From Opitutaceae bacterium (GTDB lineage: Bacteria > Verrucomicrobiota > Verrucomicrobiia > Opitutales > Opitutaceae): 48,139 nucleotides of DNA. Numbering within the stretch: the first letter of the stretch is position 1; every line of letters starts with the position of its first letter. The stretch spans positions 1 to 48,139 of the forward strand of contig JAIXQE010000188.1 of NCBI GenBank assembly GCA_027485815.1, written 5' to 3'. The notes under the pieces were generated by a model. It did not search any database and was not told the DNA's origin. It was given only the letters and a program-made list of their open reading frames with translations. Of the stretch, positions 20,394-28,571 are shown piece after piece. The position numbers were made by a program, and so were the translations under genes.

Positions 20394-20495
20394 CGTCGGC
20401 GGGCGTGAACGTGGCGGGCCGGGCCCGGGCTTTCGAGCGGGAAAGCGGCCGCGGCTTGCCTCGGTTGGCGCCAGCGGACAACGCTCGCTCCGCGT

Positions 20496-21626
20496 ATGCA
20501 GCACCCCCCCTTGGCGACGCGGCGCAGTTTCCTCGGCGGCCTGGCCGCGGGGGCCGCGACCCTCGGCTGGCCCGCGCGCGGGTCGGCCGGCGAACCCGAA
20601 CGCCCGCTCGGCGTCGCCCTCTGCGGCCTCGGCAACTACAGCCGCGGCCAGCTCGCCCCGGCCCTCCGTCTCACCCGCGCGTGCGCGCTGCGGGGCGTCA
20701 TCACCGGCAACCGCGACAAGGGCCTCGCGTGGGCGCGGGAGTTCGGGTTCCCCGAGCGCAACGTCTACTCCTACGCCACGATGGCGCGGCTGGTGGACAA
20801 CCCGGACATCGACATCGTCTACGTCGTCACCCCCAACGCCCTGCATCCCGAGCACGTGATCGCGGCGGCGTGGGCGGGCAAGCACGTCATCTGCGAGAAG
20901 CCGATGGCCAACACCGTGGCCGACTGCAACGCGATGCTCGCCGCGTGCCGCGCGGCGCGGGTGCGCCTGTCGATCGGCTACCGGCTGCACTTCGAGCCCC
21001 ACCACCGCGAGCTGCGGCGCCTGGCGCGCGAGGGGGACTTCGGGCCGCTGCGGCGTCTCTCCGGCGGCCTCGCCTTCACGATCAACCGCCGCGTCTGGCG
21101 CGTGGAAAAGGCCCTCGCGGGCGGCGGCCCGCTGATGGACATCGGTATCTATTGCGTGCAGGCGGCGTGCCTCGCGGCCGATACCGATGGCGCGGCGCAC
21201 GCCACCTTCGCGCCGGTCGCGGTGCGGGCCCGCGAGCACCCGAAGCGGCGGCCGGACCTGTTCCAGGACGTCGAGGAGGGGATCACCTGGTCGATGGAGT
21301 TCGCCAATGGCGCCGCGGGCGAATTCAGCACCAGCTACAACGGCGGCGAGGACCGGTTCCGCGCGGAGGGCGAGCGCGGCTGGCTCGAGTTCGCCCCGGC
21401 CTTCCCCTACGGCGGCATCCAGCTCCGCACCAGCGCGGGCGCGCCCCGGGTCGGCGCGGCGCCGCCGAGCCAGCAGGCCCTGCAGCTCGACGACTTCGCG
21501 CGCTGCGTGCGCGAGGGTCGGGAGTCACCGGTGCCGGGCGAGATGGGCCGGCGCGACGTGGTGATCCTCGAGGCGATCTACCGCTCCGCCGCCGCGGGCG
21601 GCGCGCGCGTCGAGGTGAAGATCTGA
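20496..21626 (+). CDS. Tat-exported Gfo/Idh/MocA family oxidoreductase
   Basis: 376 residues. N-terminal twin-arginine signal TRRSFLGGLAAGAATLG (8-24), then an NAD(P)-binding Rossmann domain with GVALCGLGNYSRG (39-51), NPDIDIVYVVTPNALH and the family motif CEKPMANT (133-140; Lys-135 is the expected catalytic/cofactor-contact residue), followed by the alpha/beta C-terminal domain with GGGPLMDIGIYCVQAA, where the Asp and Tyr/His-type catalytic positions lie. The architecture matches glucose-fructose oxidoreductase, a periplasmic enzyme with tightly bound NADP. The sugar substrate is not determinable. Divergent from the cytochrome c module, consistent with a sugar-oxidation locus, and convergent with a glycosyltransferase. 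Confidence 0.9.
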   Translation: MQHPPLATRRSFLGGLAAGAATLGWPARGSAGEPERPLGVALCGLGNYSRGQLAPALRLTRACALRGVITGNRDKGLAWAREFGFPERNVYSYATMARLVDNPDIDIVYVVTPNALHPEHVIAAAWAGKHVICEKPMANTVADCNAMLAACRAARVRLSIGYRLHFEPHHRELRRLAREGDFGPLRRLSGGLAFTINRRVWRVEKALAGGGPLMDIGIYCVQAACLAADTDGAAHATFAPVAVRAREHPKRRPDLFQDVEEGITWSMEFANGAAGEFSTSYNGGEDRFRAEGERGWLEFAPAFPYGGIQLRTSAGAPRVGAAPPSQQALQLDDFARCVREGRESPVPGEMGRRDVVILEAIYRSAAAGGARVEVKI

Positions 21627-21639
21627 ACCCGCGGGCGCC

Positions 21640-22332
21640 TCAGCGCCGCAGGAAGTTGTACTTCGCGATCGCCCAGAGGGCGCGGAAGCCGTCGCGCCAG
21701 CCGATCTTCTTCCCCTCGGCGTAGGTGCGCCCGTAGTAGCTGATCCCCACCTCGTAGATCACCACCCCGAGGCGGGCGACCTTGGCCGTGATCTCCGGCT
21801 CGAAGCCGAAGCGGTTCTCCTCGATCTCGATCCGCTGCAGCACCTCGCGGCGGAACACCTTGTAGCAGGTCTCCATGTCCGTGAGGTTGATGTTGGTGGC
21901 CATGTTCGAGAGGAGGGTCAGGACCTTGTTGCCCACCATGTGCCAGAAGTAGACCACCCGGTGCGGCTGGCCGCCCTGGAAGCGCGAGCCAAACACGACG
22001 TCCGCCTTGCCCTCGAGGATCGGCTGCAGGAGGCGCGGGTAATCCTGCGGGTCGTACTCCAGGTCCGCGTCCTGCACCACCACGACGTCCCCCGTCGCGG
22101 CGCGGAACCCCGTCCGCAGGGCCGCGCCCTTGCCCTGGTTAACCTCGTGGAAGAGCACCTTGTCCACCAGCGGCGCGATCTCCGACCGCATGAGGTCCCG
22201 GGTGCCGTCGCGCGAGCAGTCGTCGACGATGATGATCTCCTTTTCCGCCACCGGCGCGGCGCGCACGCGGTCCACGATGTGCCGGATGGTGCGGACCTCG
22301 TTGTAACAGGGGATGACGACGGAGAGCTTCAT
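21640..22332 (-). CDS. Family 2 glycosyltransferase, polyprenyl-phosphate hexosyltransferase (DPM1-like)
   Basis: 230 residues, one GT-A domain and no membrane segment. Motifs: [10 protein letters not shown] at the start, [13 protein letters not shown] (Asp-37/38), [24 protein letters not shown] (metal-binding DAD 88-90), [11 protein letters not shown], and the acceptor-site [21 protein letters not shown] region followed by [16 protein letters not shown]. This combination is characteristic of dolichol/undecaprenyl-phosphate mannose or glucose synthases. It would supply a lipid-linked hexose for envelope glycan synthesis or protein glycosylation; a GT-C acceptor enzyme such as the membrane protein at 10142-12325 is a possible but distant partner. 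It follows xseA by 43 bases on the same strand. Confidence 0.9.
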   Translation of the reverse strand: MKLSVVIPCYNEVRTIRHIVDRVRAAPVAEKEIIIVDDCSRDGTRDLMRSEIAPLVDKVLFHEVNQGKGAALRTGFRAATGDVVVVQDADLEYDPQDYPRLLQPILEGKADVVFGSRFQGGQPHRVVYFWHMVGNKVLTLLSNMATNINLTDMETCYKVFRREVLQRIEIEENRFGFEPEITAKVARLGVVIYEVGISYYGRTYAEGKKIGWRDGFRALWAIAKYNFLRR

Positions 22333-22375
22333 GCGCCGGTACGGACCGTAACGACGGCCGGCCGGGGGAAAAGGT

Positions 22376-23683
22376 TCAATTTCCCGGCTCCACGCGGAGG
22401 AGGCGGCGGCCGTCGGCGAACTCGGCCTCGAGGGCGGTGCCGGGCGCGGCGTCCGCGCGGCGCGTCACCGGCCGGCCGGCCGGGTCCCGGAGGATGACGA
22501 ACCCGCGGTTCAACACTGAGGCGGGGCTGGCGGCCTGGAGCCGCTTCCAGAGGGAGAGCAGCTGGTGGGAGGCGAGCTCGATGCGCGGTTCGGGCGAGGC
22601 GCGGAGCAGGCGGCCCCGCGCCTCGGCGAGCTCCTGCCGCCGGAGCTGGGCGAGGTGCCGCAGGGCGGCGCCGAGGCGGCCGCGCAACTCGTCCGCGCGC
22701 TGCCACGCCTGCTCGACGCGCGCCGCCGGCGACAGGAGCCGCAGCCGGGAACGGGCGTGGTCGAGGGCGGTGCCGTGGCGCTCCAGCGTGGCGTCGATGC
22801 GTTCGCCGAGGCGGTCGCCCGCGTGGCGGGTCCGCTCGAGGGCCGCGATGAACCCGCTGGTCAGGAGTTCCGCGGCGGCGCTGGGCGTCTCCGCGCGGTG
22901 GTCCGCCGCGAAGTCGCAGAGGGTGAAGTCGATCTCGTGCCCGACGGCCGAGAGCACCGGGATGGGCGACGCCGCCACGGCGCGCACGAGCGGCTCCTCG
23001 TTGAACGCCCAGAGGTCCTCGAGGCTGCCGCCGCCCCGGCCGATCACCAGCAAGTCGAAGCCGCCGACTTCCGCTGCGACGGCCAGCTGGGCCGCGAGCT
23101 CGGCCGCCGCGCCCTCGCCCTGGACGCGCGCGGGCAGAATCACCACGCGCCCGCGCCAGCCGCGCCGCTGGAGGATGCGGAGGAAGTCCTGCACCGCGGC
23201 GCCGGTCGGCGAGGTGATGAAGCCCACGGTCCGCGGCAGCGCGGGCAGGGGCCGCTTGCGCGCGCGGTCGAAGAGACCCTCCGCCGCCAGCCGCGCCTTG
23301 AGGGCCTCGAACTCCCGCTGGAGGCGGCCCACGCCGTCGTCCACCACCACCCGCACGATGAGCTGGTGCTGGCCGCGCGCCTCGTAGACGGAGACGTCCC
23401 CGTGCACGATGACCTGCAGGCCGTCCCGGAGGCGCACGGTCTGCCGGGCCGCATCCCCGCGGAACAGCACCGCCGCGAGCTGCGCCCCGGCGTCCTTCAG
23501 CGAGAAATAGGTGTGGCCGCTGGCCTGCGCCCGCAGGTTGGAGATCTCGCCGCGGATCCAGACGCTGCCGAGGCTGCCCTCGAGCAGCTGCTTCACGCGG
23601 CGGGTGAACGCGCTGACGCTTTCCGGCCGCGTGGCCCCGGGCGCTTCGGCGGGGTCGGCGGGAGCGGCGCCACGGACGCTCAC
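22376..23683 (-). CDS. xseA: Exodeoxyribonuclease VII large subunit
   Basis: 435 residues. N-terminal OB-fold domain (about 20-115: [31 protein letters not shown]), the catalytic domain with [61 protein letters not shown] and [32 protein letters not shown] (in pieces), and a C-terminal coiled coil. These are the hallmarks of XseA, which with XseB degrades single-stranded DNA in repair. The small subunit XseB is not seen nearby. The start is GTG 23683, overlapping the stop of the upstream VTT gene (GTGA). Confidence 0.95.
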   Translation of the reverse strand: MSVRGAAPADPAEAPGATRPESVSAFTRRVKQLLEGSLGSVWIRGEISNLRAQASGHTYFSLKDAGAQLAAVLFRGDAARQTVRLRDGLQVIVHGDVSVYEARGQHQLIVRVVVDDGVGRLQREFEALKARLAAEGLFDRARKRPLPALPRTVGFITSPTGAAVQDFLRILQRRGWRGRVVILPARVQGEGAAAELAAQLAVAAEVGGFDLLVIGRGGGSLEDLWAFNEEPLVRAVAASPIPVLSAVGHEIDFTLCDFAADHRAETPSAAAELLTSGFIAALERTRHAGDRLGERIDATLERHGTALDHARSRLRLLSPAARVEQAWQRADELRGRLGAALRHLAQLRRQELAEARGRLLRASPEPRIELASHQLLSLWKRLQAASPASVLNRGFVILRDPAGRPVTRRADAAPGTALEAEFADGRRLLRVEPGN

Positions 23684-24387
23684 GGGTTGGCCTTCCCCCG
23701 GCTGAGGTGCCGGCGGACCAGCCGGGTGGCGATCACCAGGCCCGCCAGGAGCCCGAGGGCGAGGAAGGCGATCCGGCCGCGACCCTGCGCGAGGGCGTCA
23801 CCGAAGAGCATCACCGCCGTGCCGAAGGCCCCCTGCACCAGCACGGACCAGCCGAGGTAGCGGCCGAAGGGAACATCCGCGAGGCCGAGGAGGTAGTTCT
23901 GGACGAAGAATGGCGGCCCGGGCGTCACGCGCACGAGGATGACCAGGCCGGTCGCGTCCTCGCCGGACGCCGCGGGCAGGCGGTAACCGAGGCGCGCGAC
24001 GAGGCGGGCGAGCAGGGGGCGGAGGGCGCGGCGCGCGAGCCAGTAGGCCAGGGTGAGGTTGATCGTGATGGCGGTGATCCCGCAGGCGAGGACGGCCGGG
24101 GTGCCGAGGCTCGCGCCGAACAGCGGCCCGGCCGCGAGGCTGAAGGGGGAGACGGGAAATCCGAACAGCGGCAACACCGCCATCGCGCCGAAGAACGCCG
24201 CCGGCCCCGCCGCGCTGAACGCGGCGAACGCGGTCGCCCAAGCCTGCCGCGCCTCCGCCACGAGCCGCGCGCCGCCGAGGAAATACAGCGCCGCCGCCGC
24301 CACCGCCCCGCCCAGCACCACGGCGATCGCGAGCGGGATGAGCCAGGGGGGACGGACCGGGGAAGGGACGGGCGCGGATGCGGACAT
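23680..24387 (-). CDS. TVP38/TMEM64 (VTT domain) family membrane protein
   Basis: 235 residues with about six hydrophobic segments. TM1 at about 15-38, then the VTT (DedA/SNARE-associated) core: AVLPLFGFPVSPFSLAAGPLFG, a re-entrant-loop type segment, NLTLAYWLARRALRPLL and VILVRVTPGPPFFVQNYLLGLADVPFGRYL, whose Pro/Gly-rich region resembles the F/Y-PGP signature of the family. Members are thought to act as lipid scramblases or transporters in the inner membrane, but the role in this family is not settled. The start is ATG 24387, one codon after a TTG that would also be in frame. First gene of a probable operon with xseA and the DPM1-like enzyme. Confidence 0.88.
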   Translation of the reverse strand: MSASAPVPSPVRPPWLIPLAIAVVLGGAVAAAALYFLGGARLVAEARQAWATAFAAFSAAGPAAFFGAMAVLPLFGFPVSPFSLAAGPLFGASLGTPAVLACGITAITINLTLAYWLARRALRPLLARLVARLGYRLPAASGEDATGLVILVRVTPGPPFFVQNYLLGLADVPFGRYLGWSVLVQGAFGTAVMLFGDALAQGRGRIAFLALGLLAGLVIATRLVRRHLSRGKANP

Positions 24388-24411
24388 CAACCGCAGGCTG
24401 TCCGCGCGGCC

Positions 24412-24433
24412 GCCGGGCGGTCAAGCGCCCGGC
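24412..24433. promoter_or_regulatory. Short palindrome in divergent promoter region
   Basis: GCCGGGCG (24412-24419) and CGCCCGGC (24426-24433) form perfect 8-base arms around GTCAAG, in the 104-base gap between the VTT gene (-) and a glycosyltransferase gene (+). It could be an operator or a leader hairpin. In DNA this GC-rich, chance is a real alternative. Confidence 0.25.
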
Positions 24434-24491
24434 CGGGTCGTTTCCGGATTCGACTCCCTGGCCCGGGCCGTGATGCTGCGTTTGCTTCCCC

Positions 24492-25223
24492 ATGTCCGCG
24501 GACCCCGCCTGCAGCCTGATCGTCACCTGCCGCAACCCCGGCGCGCGGCTCGGGCCGACGCTGGCCAGCGCGCTCGAGCAGCGGCGCGCGGCGGTCGAGG
24601 TGATCGTGGTGGATCAGGGCTCGACCGACGGCACGTGGGCCGCCCTCGAGGCGCGGCGGGGGGAATTCGCGGCGATCCTTGCCCTGCCCGGCGCGAGCCG
24701 CGTCGCGGCGGCGAACGCCGGGGTCGAGCGGGCGCGGGGCGACTGGGTGCATTTCCTGCGGCCCGGGGACCGGCTGGCCGGGGACGGCGTCGTGGCCGAG
24801 GTGCTGGTCTGGGCGCGGAAGACCGAGGCCGGGGTGGTTGTGGGCGAGACGGCTTCCGACGCGGGCGAGTTGCGGCGGCTGCCCGCGCGGGTGAACGCGC
24901 TCGCGGGGGAATTCGCGCCGCCCGCCGGCACGTTCTACCGGCGCTCGCTGTTCGCGGAGAACGGTCCGTTCGACCCGGACCTCGTGACGGCGGCGGACTA
25001 CGAGTTCCAGCTGCGGCTATGGAAGGGACGCGTGCGCTTCAAGCCCCTCCCGATCCGCGTCGCGGCCTGCGGGGCGCATCGCCCGGCCACCGGGCCGTGG
25101 CCGGGTTGGCGGGAGGAGGTCGCGGTGCGGCGGCGCTATTTCCCGCTGCACCGTGCGCTGCCGTGGGATGCCCTCGGCTTCGCCCGGGCAGCGGGGCGCA
25201 GCGTGTTCCCGCGCCGCGGTTAG
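24492..25223 (+). CDS. Family 2 glycosyltransferase (GT-A)
   Basis: 243 residues, soluble. The N-terminal nucleotide-sugar domain has SLIVTCRNPGARLGPTL, VEVIVVDQGSTDGTW (41-49), ASRVAAANAGVERARGDWVHFLRPGD, where the RPGD at about 89-92 occupies the usual DxD position but lacks the first Asp, and a later FDPDLVTAADYEFQLRL segment with the ED-like catalytic region. The glycosyl donor and acceptor are unknown. It is distinct from the DPM1-like enzyme encoded nearby and shares a divergent promoter region with the VTT gene. The downstream serine hydrolase gene starts 47 bases later on the same strand. Confidence 0.82.
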   Translation: MSADPACSLIVTCRNPGARLGPTLASALEQRRAAVEVIVVDQGSTDGTWAALEARRGEFAAILALPGASRVAAANAGVERARGDWVHFLRPGDRLAGDGVVAEVLVWARKTEAGVVVGETASDAGELRRLPARVNALAGEFAPPAGTFYRRSLFAENGPFDPDLVTAADYEFQLRLWKGRVRFKPLPIRVAACGAHRPATGPWPGWREEVAVRRRYFPLHRALPWDALGFARAAGRSVFPRRG

Positions 25224-25270
25224 CCCCTCCGGCGTTGCCGTCGTCACGACGGACGGAAAGGCTCCGCGCC

Positions 25271-26476
25271 ATGGCTCCGTACGCCCTGCTCCTGCTGGCC
25301 GCCGCGACCGCCGTGGTCGCCGCCCCCGTGCCGCCTCCGCGTGACCTCGCCGCCCTCTTCGCGTCGCAGGCCGAGCGGCTCGGTCCCATCCTCCGCGACC
25401 CGGCCGCGCACCGCGTCCAGGTCCTCGTCGCCGAACCGGTGCCGCTCCCCGACGGCACCCTCGGGGTGCGCCGCAGCGCCTATGGTGACCCCGCGCGGTA
25501 CTTCTACCCCGCCAGCACGGTGAAGCTCGCCGCCGCGGTCGCCGCCCTGCTCGAGCTCAACGCCCGCAACGCCCGCGACGGCACCGCCTGGGGCCTCGCG
25601 ACCCGCCTGCGCGTCGAGCCCCGCTTCCCGGGCGACCGGCTGATCGAGGCCGATGAGACGAACCGCGAGGGCGGCGCGCTGACCGTCGGCCACTGCATCC
25701 GCCGCATCTGCCTCGTGAGCGACAACGCCACGTTCAACCACCTCTACGAGCTGGTCGGCCAACGCCGCCTCAACGAGCGGATGTGGGAAGCCGGGTTCAC
25801 CTCCTTCCGCCTCCACCACCGCCTGGCCGAGGCGCGACCCCCCGCCGAACAGCGCCAGCACCGTCCGGTCGTCCTCGAGGACCGGGGCGCCACGCTGCGG
25901 ATCGCGCAGCCCGACAGCACGCTCGAGCTGGTGAACGACCTCTGGACCGACCAGCGCCTCGGGGTCGCGCGGATGGAAGGCGGCCGCCGGCTCGAGGAAC
26001 CGCTCGCCTTCGACACCAAGAACGCCGTCCGCCTGGCAGACCTCCAGGACCTGCTGCTGGCGGTGGTGAAGCCCGAGCTGCGCACGGGCCGCCGCGGGTT
26101 CCCGGAACTGACGGTGGAGCAGCGAGCCTTCCTCGTGCGCGCGCTGGGTGAGTACCCGCGGGAGTCGGCCAACCCGGTGTACGACCCGGCCAAGTACCCG
26201 GACGACTACGTGAAGTACGTGCTGCCCGGGCTCACGCGGGTCATCCCCGCGGCCCACCTGCGGATCTACTCGAAGGTCGGCTGCGCCTACGGGAACTCGA
26301 TCGAGAACACGTGGATCGAGGACACGCGCACCGGTCGGGGCTTCGCGCTCGCCGCCGTGGTGTACACCAATCCCGACGGCGTGATGAACGACGACCAGTA
26401 CGCCTACGAGACCCTGGCGTGGCCGTTCCTCGCCGCCGTCGCCGAGGTGGTCGCCCGCGCGGTGCTGGCGCCCTGA
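25271..26476 (+). CDS. Exported serine hydrolase, class A beta-lactamase-like fold
   Basis: 401 residues. Signal peptide (APYALLLLAAATAVVAAP). The penicillin-recognising enzyme motifs are in order: SxxK as STVK (Ser-82, Lys-85), SDN (150-152) and a KTG equivalent KVG (335-337). This is the beta-lactamase2/PF13354 type of serine hydrolase. It lacks an obvious class A omega-loop ExxLN, and the SDN-to-KVG distance is long, so a true beta-lactamase is unlikely; a peptidoglycan- or ester-related hydrolase is more likely. The chosen ATG 25271 begins the signal peptide; the long open frame upstream to 24053 overlaps other genes and is a shadow. Converges with the esterase operon across a repeat-filled gap. 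Confidence 0.85.
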   Translation: MAPYALLLLAAATAVVAAPVPPPRDLAALFASQAERLGPILRDPAAHRVQVLVAEPVPLPDGTLGVRRSAYGDPARYFYPASTVKLAAAVAALLELNARNARDGTAWGLATRLRVEPRFPGDRLIEADETNREGGALTVGHCIRRICLVSDNATFNHLYELVGQRRLNERMWEAGFTSFRLHHRLAEARPPAEQRQHRPVVLEDRGATLRIAQPDSTLELVNDLWTDQRLGVARMEGGRRLEEPLAFDTKNAVRLADLQDLLLAVVKPELRTGRRGFPELTVEQRAFLVRALGEYPRESANPVYDPAKYPDDYVKYVLPGLTRVIPAAHLRIYSKVGCAYGNSIENTWIEDTRTGRGFALAAVVYTNPDGVMNDDQYAYETLAWPFLAAVAEVVARAVLAP

Positions 26477-26490
26477 GGCTGTGGGTTGTG

Positions 26491-26733
26491 GTGGCCGCGG
26501 CCTTGGCCGCGGATTCGCTGGCTTTCGTTTGGTGTAGCCGGGGCGCGGCGCCCCGGTGCGCATCGGCCGAAACACCCTCCGTGACTGCCTCCCGCTTGAA
26601 ACGCGCAGGCTGCGCCGGAGGCACGGCGTTCCCGCCGTCCGGGGCACGATGTCCCGGCTACATCGAGCCGCTGCCTTGCGGTCCCAACGAGGGTAAGCCT
26701 TGGCGGCTCATCCGCGGCTGCAGCCGCGGCCAC
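26491..26733. repeat. Mosaic of hairpin repeat modules in inverted orientation (REP/BIME-like)
   Basis: The 292-base convergent gap is filled by small palindromic modules. Outer pair: GTGGCCGCGGC-N4-GCCGCGGAT at 26491-26514 and its inverted copy at 26710-26733; 20 of 24 bases match and only the four-base loop differs (CTTG versus TGCA). Inner pair: TGTAGCCGGG-N7-GCCCCGG at 26533-26556 and inverted at 26639-26662; only the seven-base core differs. Between them are further hairpins: GCGCAG/CTGCGC (26603-26615) and ACGGCG-TTCC-CGCCGT (26623-26638). Conserved stems with variable loops indicate selection for RNA or cruciform structure. No protein-coding potential is visible. It may also serve as a bidirectional terminator. 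Confidence 0.7.
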
Positions 26734-26768
26734 ATCCGAGCCGCGGCTATATCCCGACTGCGGCCGGC

Positions 26769-28559
26769 TCAGGCGCCCGGGGGCGGGTTGCCGGTCGCCT
26801 GCACCTTGCGGCGGAAGATGGCGTTGCCATTGGTGACGTAGAGGTAGCCCAGTCCGGGGCCGGACAAGGTGCAGCTGGTGAGCGGCTGGTCGGGCTGGGG
26901 CTTGGTGAGCACGCCGCAGAGGCGACCGGTCGGGTCGAAGACCTGGATCCCCAGCGGACTGGCGACGTACCAGCGGCCCGCGGTGTCGCTGGTCATCCCG
27001 TCCCCACCCGAGGCCTTCCGGTAGGGCGGCGGCTGGTTGAACTTGAACTCGCCCTTCGGATCGATCGGGCGGCGCAGGGTCATGTAGGGCGCCCGCGCGT
27101 CGAGGGTGCCGTCCGGCTGCACGCGGTAAACCTGCACGTGCTCCCCGCCCGCCTCACTCACGGCCAGGGTGTCATGGCGCGGCGACAGGGTGATGCCGTT
27201 GGGGTTCGCGAGGCCGGTGTCGGCCGCGCGCTTCTCGCGCGTCCGCGGATCGAGGAAGGTCACCTGCTTCTTTCCGGTTTCGGTGAAGAAGACGTGCCCG
27301 CGGCGGGTCACGGCGAGATCGTTCGGCTGCACGTCCTCGGTGAGGACCTCGATCGCCCCCGTGGCCGGGGTGATCGCGATCAGGCGGCGCTTGGCGCCCT
27401 GGCAGGCATACAGCCGGCCGTCGGGGCCGAACTTCATCCCGCTCACGCCCTCCTCGCTGAGGCGGGTGCGGGTGCCGTCGGGGGCGATCCGGTACACGCC
27501 GGCCGCGGGCGGGCGCATATCCGAGTAATAGAAGTTGCCCGCGGCGTCGGTGCAGGGCGCGTCGGCGAAGGCGAGGCCGTCGACCACCTTGGTCCAGCCC
27601 TCGCCCTCGACGAGCAGGCGGTGGAGGGTGAAGTCGCTGGCGAGGTCGCCCTTGGTCACGATCTCCGGGCGGTGGGTCTCCGCGCGCCAGAGCCAGCGCA
27701 GGGCGTCGGGGAAGAGGCTGCCGCCGTGATCGGCGTTGTGGCCGTAACCCTCCGCGTAGTCGAAGCGGACGTCGTAGCCCATGTAGCGGAGCGCGGCGTG
27801 CATCTGCTGGTTGGCGAGGGGCCAGTTGCCGTACGGGTTGTCGAGGTCGCCCGAGGCGTCCTCGAGGTAGACGCGGAGGGGCTTGCGCTCGGTCTTGCGG
27901 ATGAGGGACGGGTAAGCGTCGCCGCCCGCGAGGTGGACGAAGCTGCCGATGGTCGAGAGCACCTTGCGGAACTGGTCGGGTCGCTCCCACGCCGCGGTGA
28001 AGGCCGCAATCCCGCCGCTGCTCGAGCCCACCAAGGCACGACGCTCGGGATCGGCGGAGAACGGGTGCGTCTTGGCGACCGCGGGCAGAATCTCCTCCAG
28101 CAGGAAGCGCGCGTAGCGGTCACCAAGGGAGTTGTACTCCAGACTGCGGTTGCTGGGGCTGCCCGGCCGCTTCGGTGCCCCCTTCGACGGGTCGTGGCCC
28201 GGATTGATGAAAATCGCGAGGGTGACGGGCATTTCCCCGCGGGCGATGAGGTTGTCGAGGACGACGGGCGCGCGCCACGGGCCGGTGGGGCGGAGGTAAT
28301 TGGCCCCGTCCTGGAAGATCATCAGCGCGGCGGTGCCGTCGGGCTTGTACTGGGCCGGCACGTAGAGCCACCAGTCGCGGGTGGTGGCGGGGAAGACCTG
28401 CGACGCCCAGGCGGGCTGGGGCAGGACGGTGCCAGTGGGCACGCCGGGGCGGGGCTCGTGGTCCGGCGTGGGCCGGAACGCGCTGGGCGCGGCGGCGGGG
28501 AGGGGCGCGGCCGCGAGGAGCAGCGCGGCGAGAAGGGGAGAGGAGCGGAGGAGGGACAT
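26769..28559 (-). CDS. Secreted esterase fused to SMP-30/gluconolactonase-like propeller
   Basis: 596 residues. Signal peptide (SLLRSSPLLAALLLAAAPLPAAA). Residues about 35-295 are an alpha/beta-hydrolase of the esterase D/Fes-like (CE1-related) type: WWLYVPAQYKPDG, LMIFQDGANY, nucleophile elbow GSSSG (178-182; Ser-180), and GYGHNADHGGSLFPDALRWLW with the probable catalytic His-278. Residues about 305-590 are an SMP-30/gluconolactonase/LRE propeller (APCTDAAGNFYYSD, GPDGRLYACQG, PNDLAVTRRGHVFFTET, LANPNGITLSP). The fusion suggests two sequential ester or lactone hydrolyses outside the cytoplasm. It is the last gene of the importer operon, 12 bases after a paralogous stand-alone esterase. Confidence 0.88.
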   Translation of the reverse strand: MSLLRSSPLLAALLLAAAPLPAAAPSAFRPTPDHEPRPGVPTGTVLPQPAWASQVFPATTRDWWLYVPAQYKPDGTAALMIFQDGANYLRPTGPWRAPVVLDNLIARGEMPVTLAIFINPGHDPSKGAPKRPGSPSNRSLEYNSLGDRYARFLLEEILPAVAKTHPFSADPERRALVGSSSGGIAAFTAAWERPDQFRKVLSTIGSFVHLAGGDAYPSLIRKTERKPLRVYLEDASGDLDNPYGNWPLANQQMHAALRYMGYDVRFDYAEGYGHNADHGGSLFPDALRWLWRAETHRPEIVTKGDLASDFTLHRLLVEGEGWTKVVDGLAFADAPCTDAAGNFYYSDMRPPAAGVYRIAPDGTRTRLSEEGVSGMKFGPDGRLYACQGAKRRLIAITPATGAIEVLTEDVQPNDLAVTRRGHVFFTETGKKQVTFLDPRTREKRAADTGLANPNGITLSPRHDTLAVSEAGGEHVQVYRVQPDGTLDARAPYMTLRRPIDPKGEFKFNQPPPYRKASGGDGMTSDTAGRWYVASPLGIQVFDPTGRLCGVLTKPQPDQPLTSCTLSGPGLGYLYVTNGNAIFRRKVQATGNPPPGA

Positions 28560-28571
28560 CGGGGCGGGGCT

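Noticed and set aside
19828-20481. N-terminal extension of the cytochrome c gene frame
   Set aside because: It overlaps the signal-peptide gene 19824-20393 in another frame and is Arg/Pro-rich; the GTG at 19827 with GTGA overlap and a signal peptide is the natural start.
20405-21724. 439-residue plus-strand frame over the Gfo/Idh gene
   Set aside because: Arg/Ala/Gly-rich shadow without motifs; the Gfo/Idh frame has the Tat signal, Rossmann motif and EKP motif.
24053-25270. Upstream extension of the serine hydrolase frame
   Set aside because: It crosses the VTT gene in antisense and the glycosyltransferase gene in another frame; the signal peptide begins at 25271.
25271-26476. Antibiotic-resistance beta-lactamase
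   Set aside because: Has the SxxK, SDN and KxG motifs of the superfamily, but no recognisable class A omega-loop ExxLN and an unusually long SDN-to-KVG distance; a general serine hydrolase is safer.
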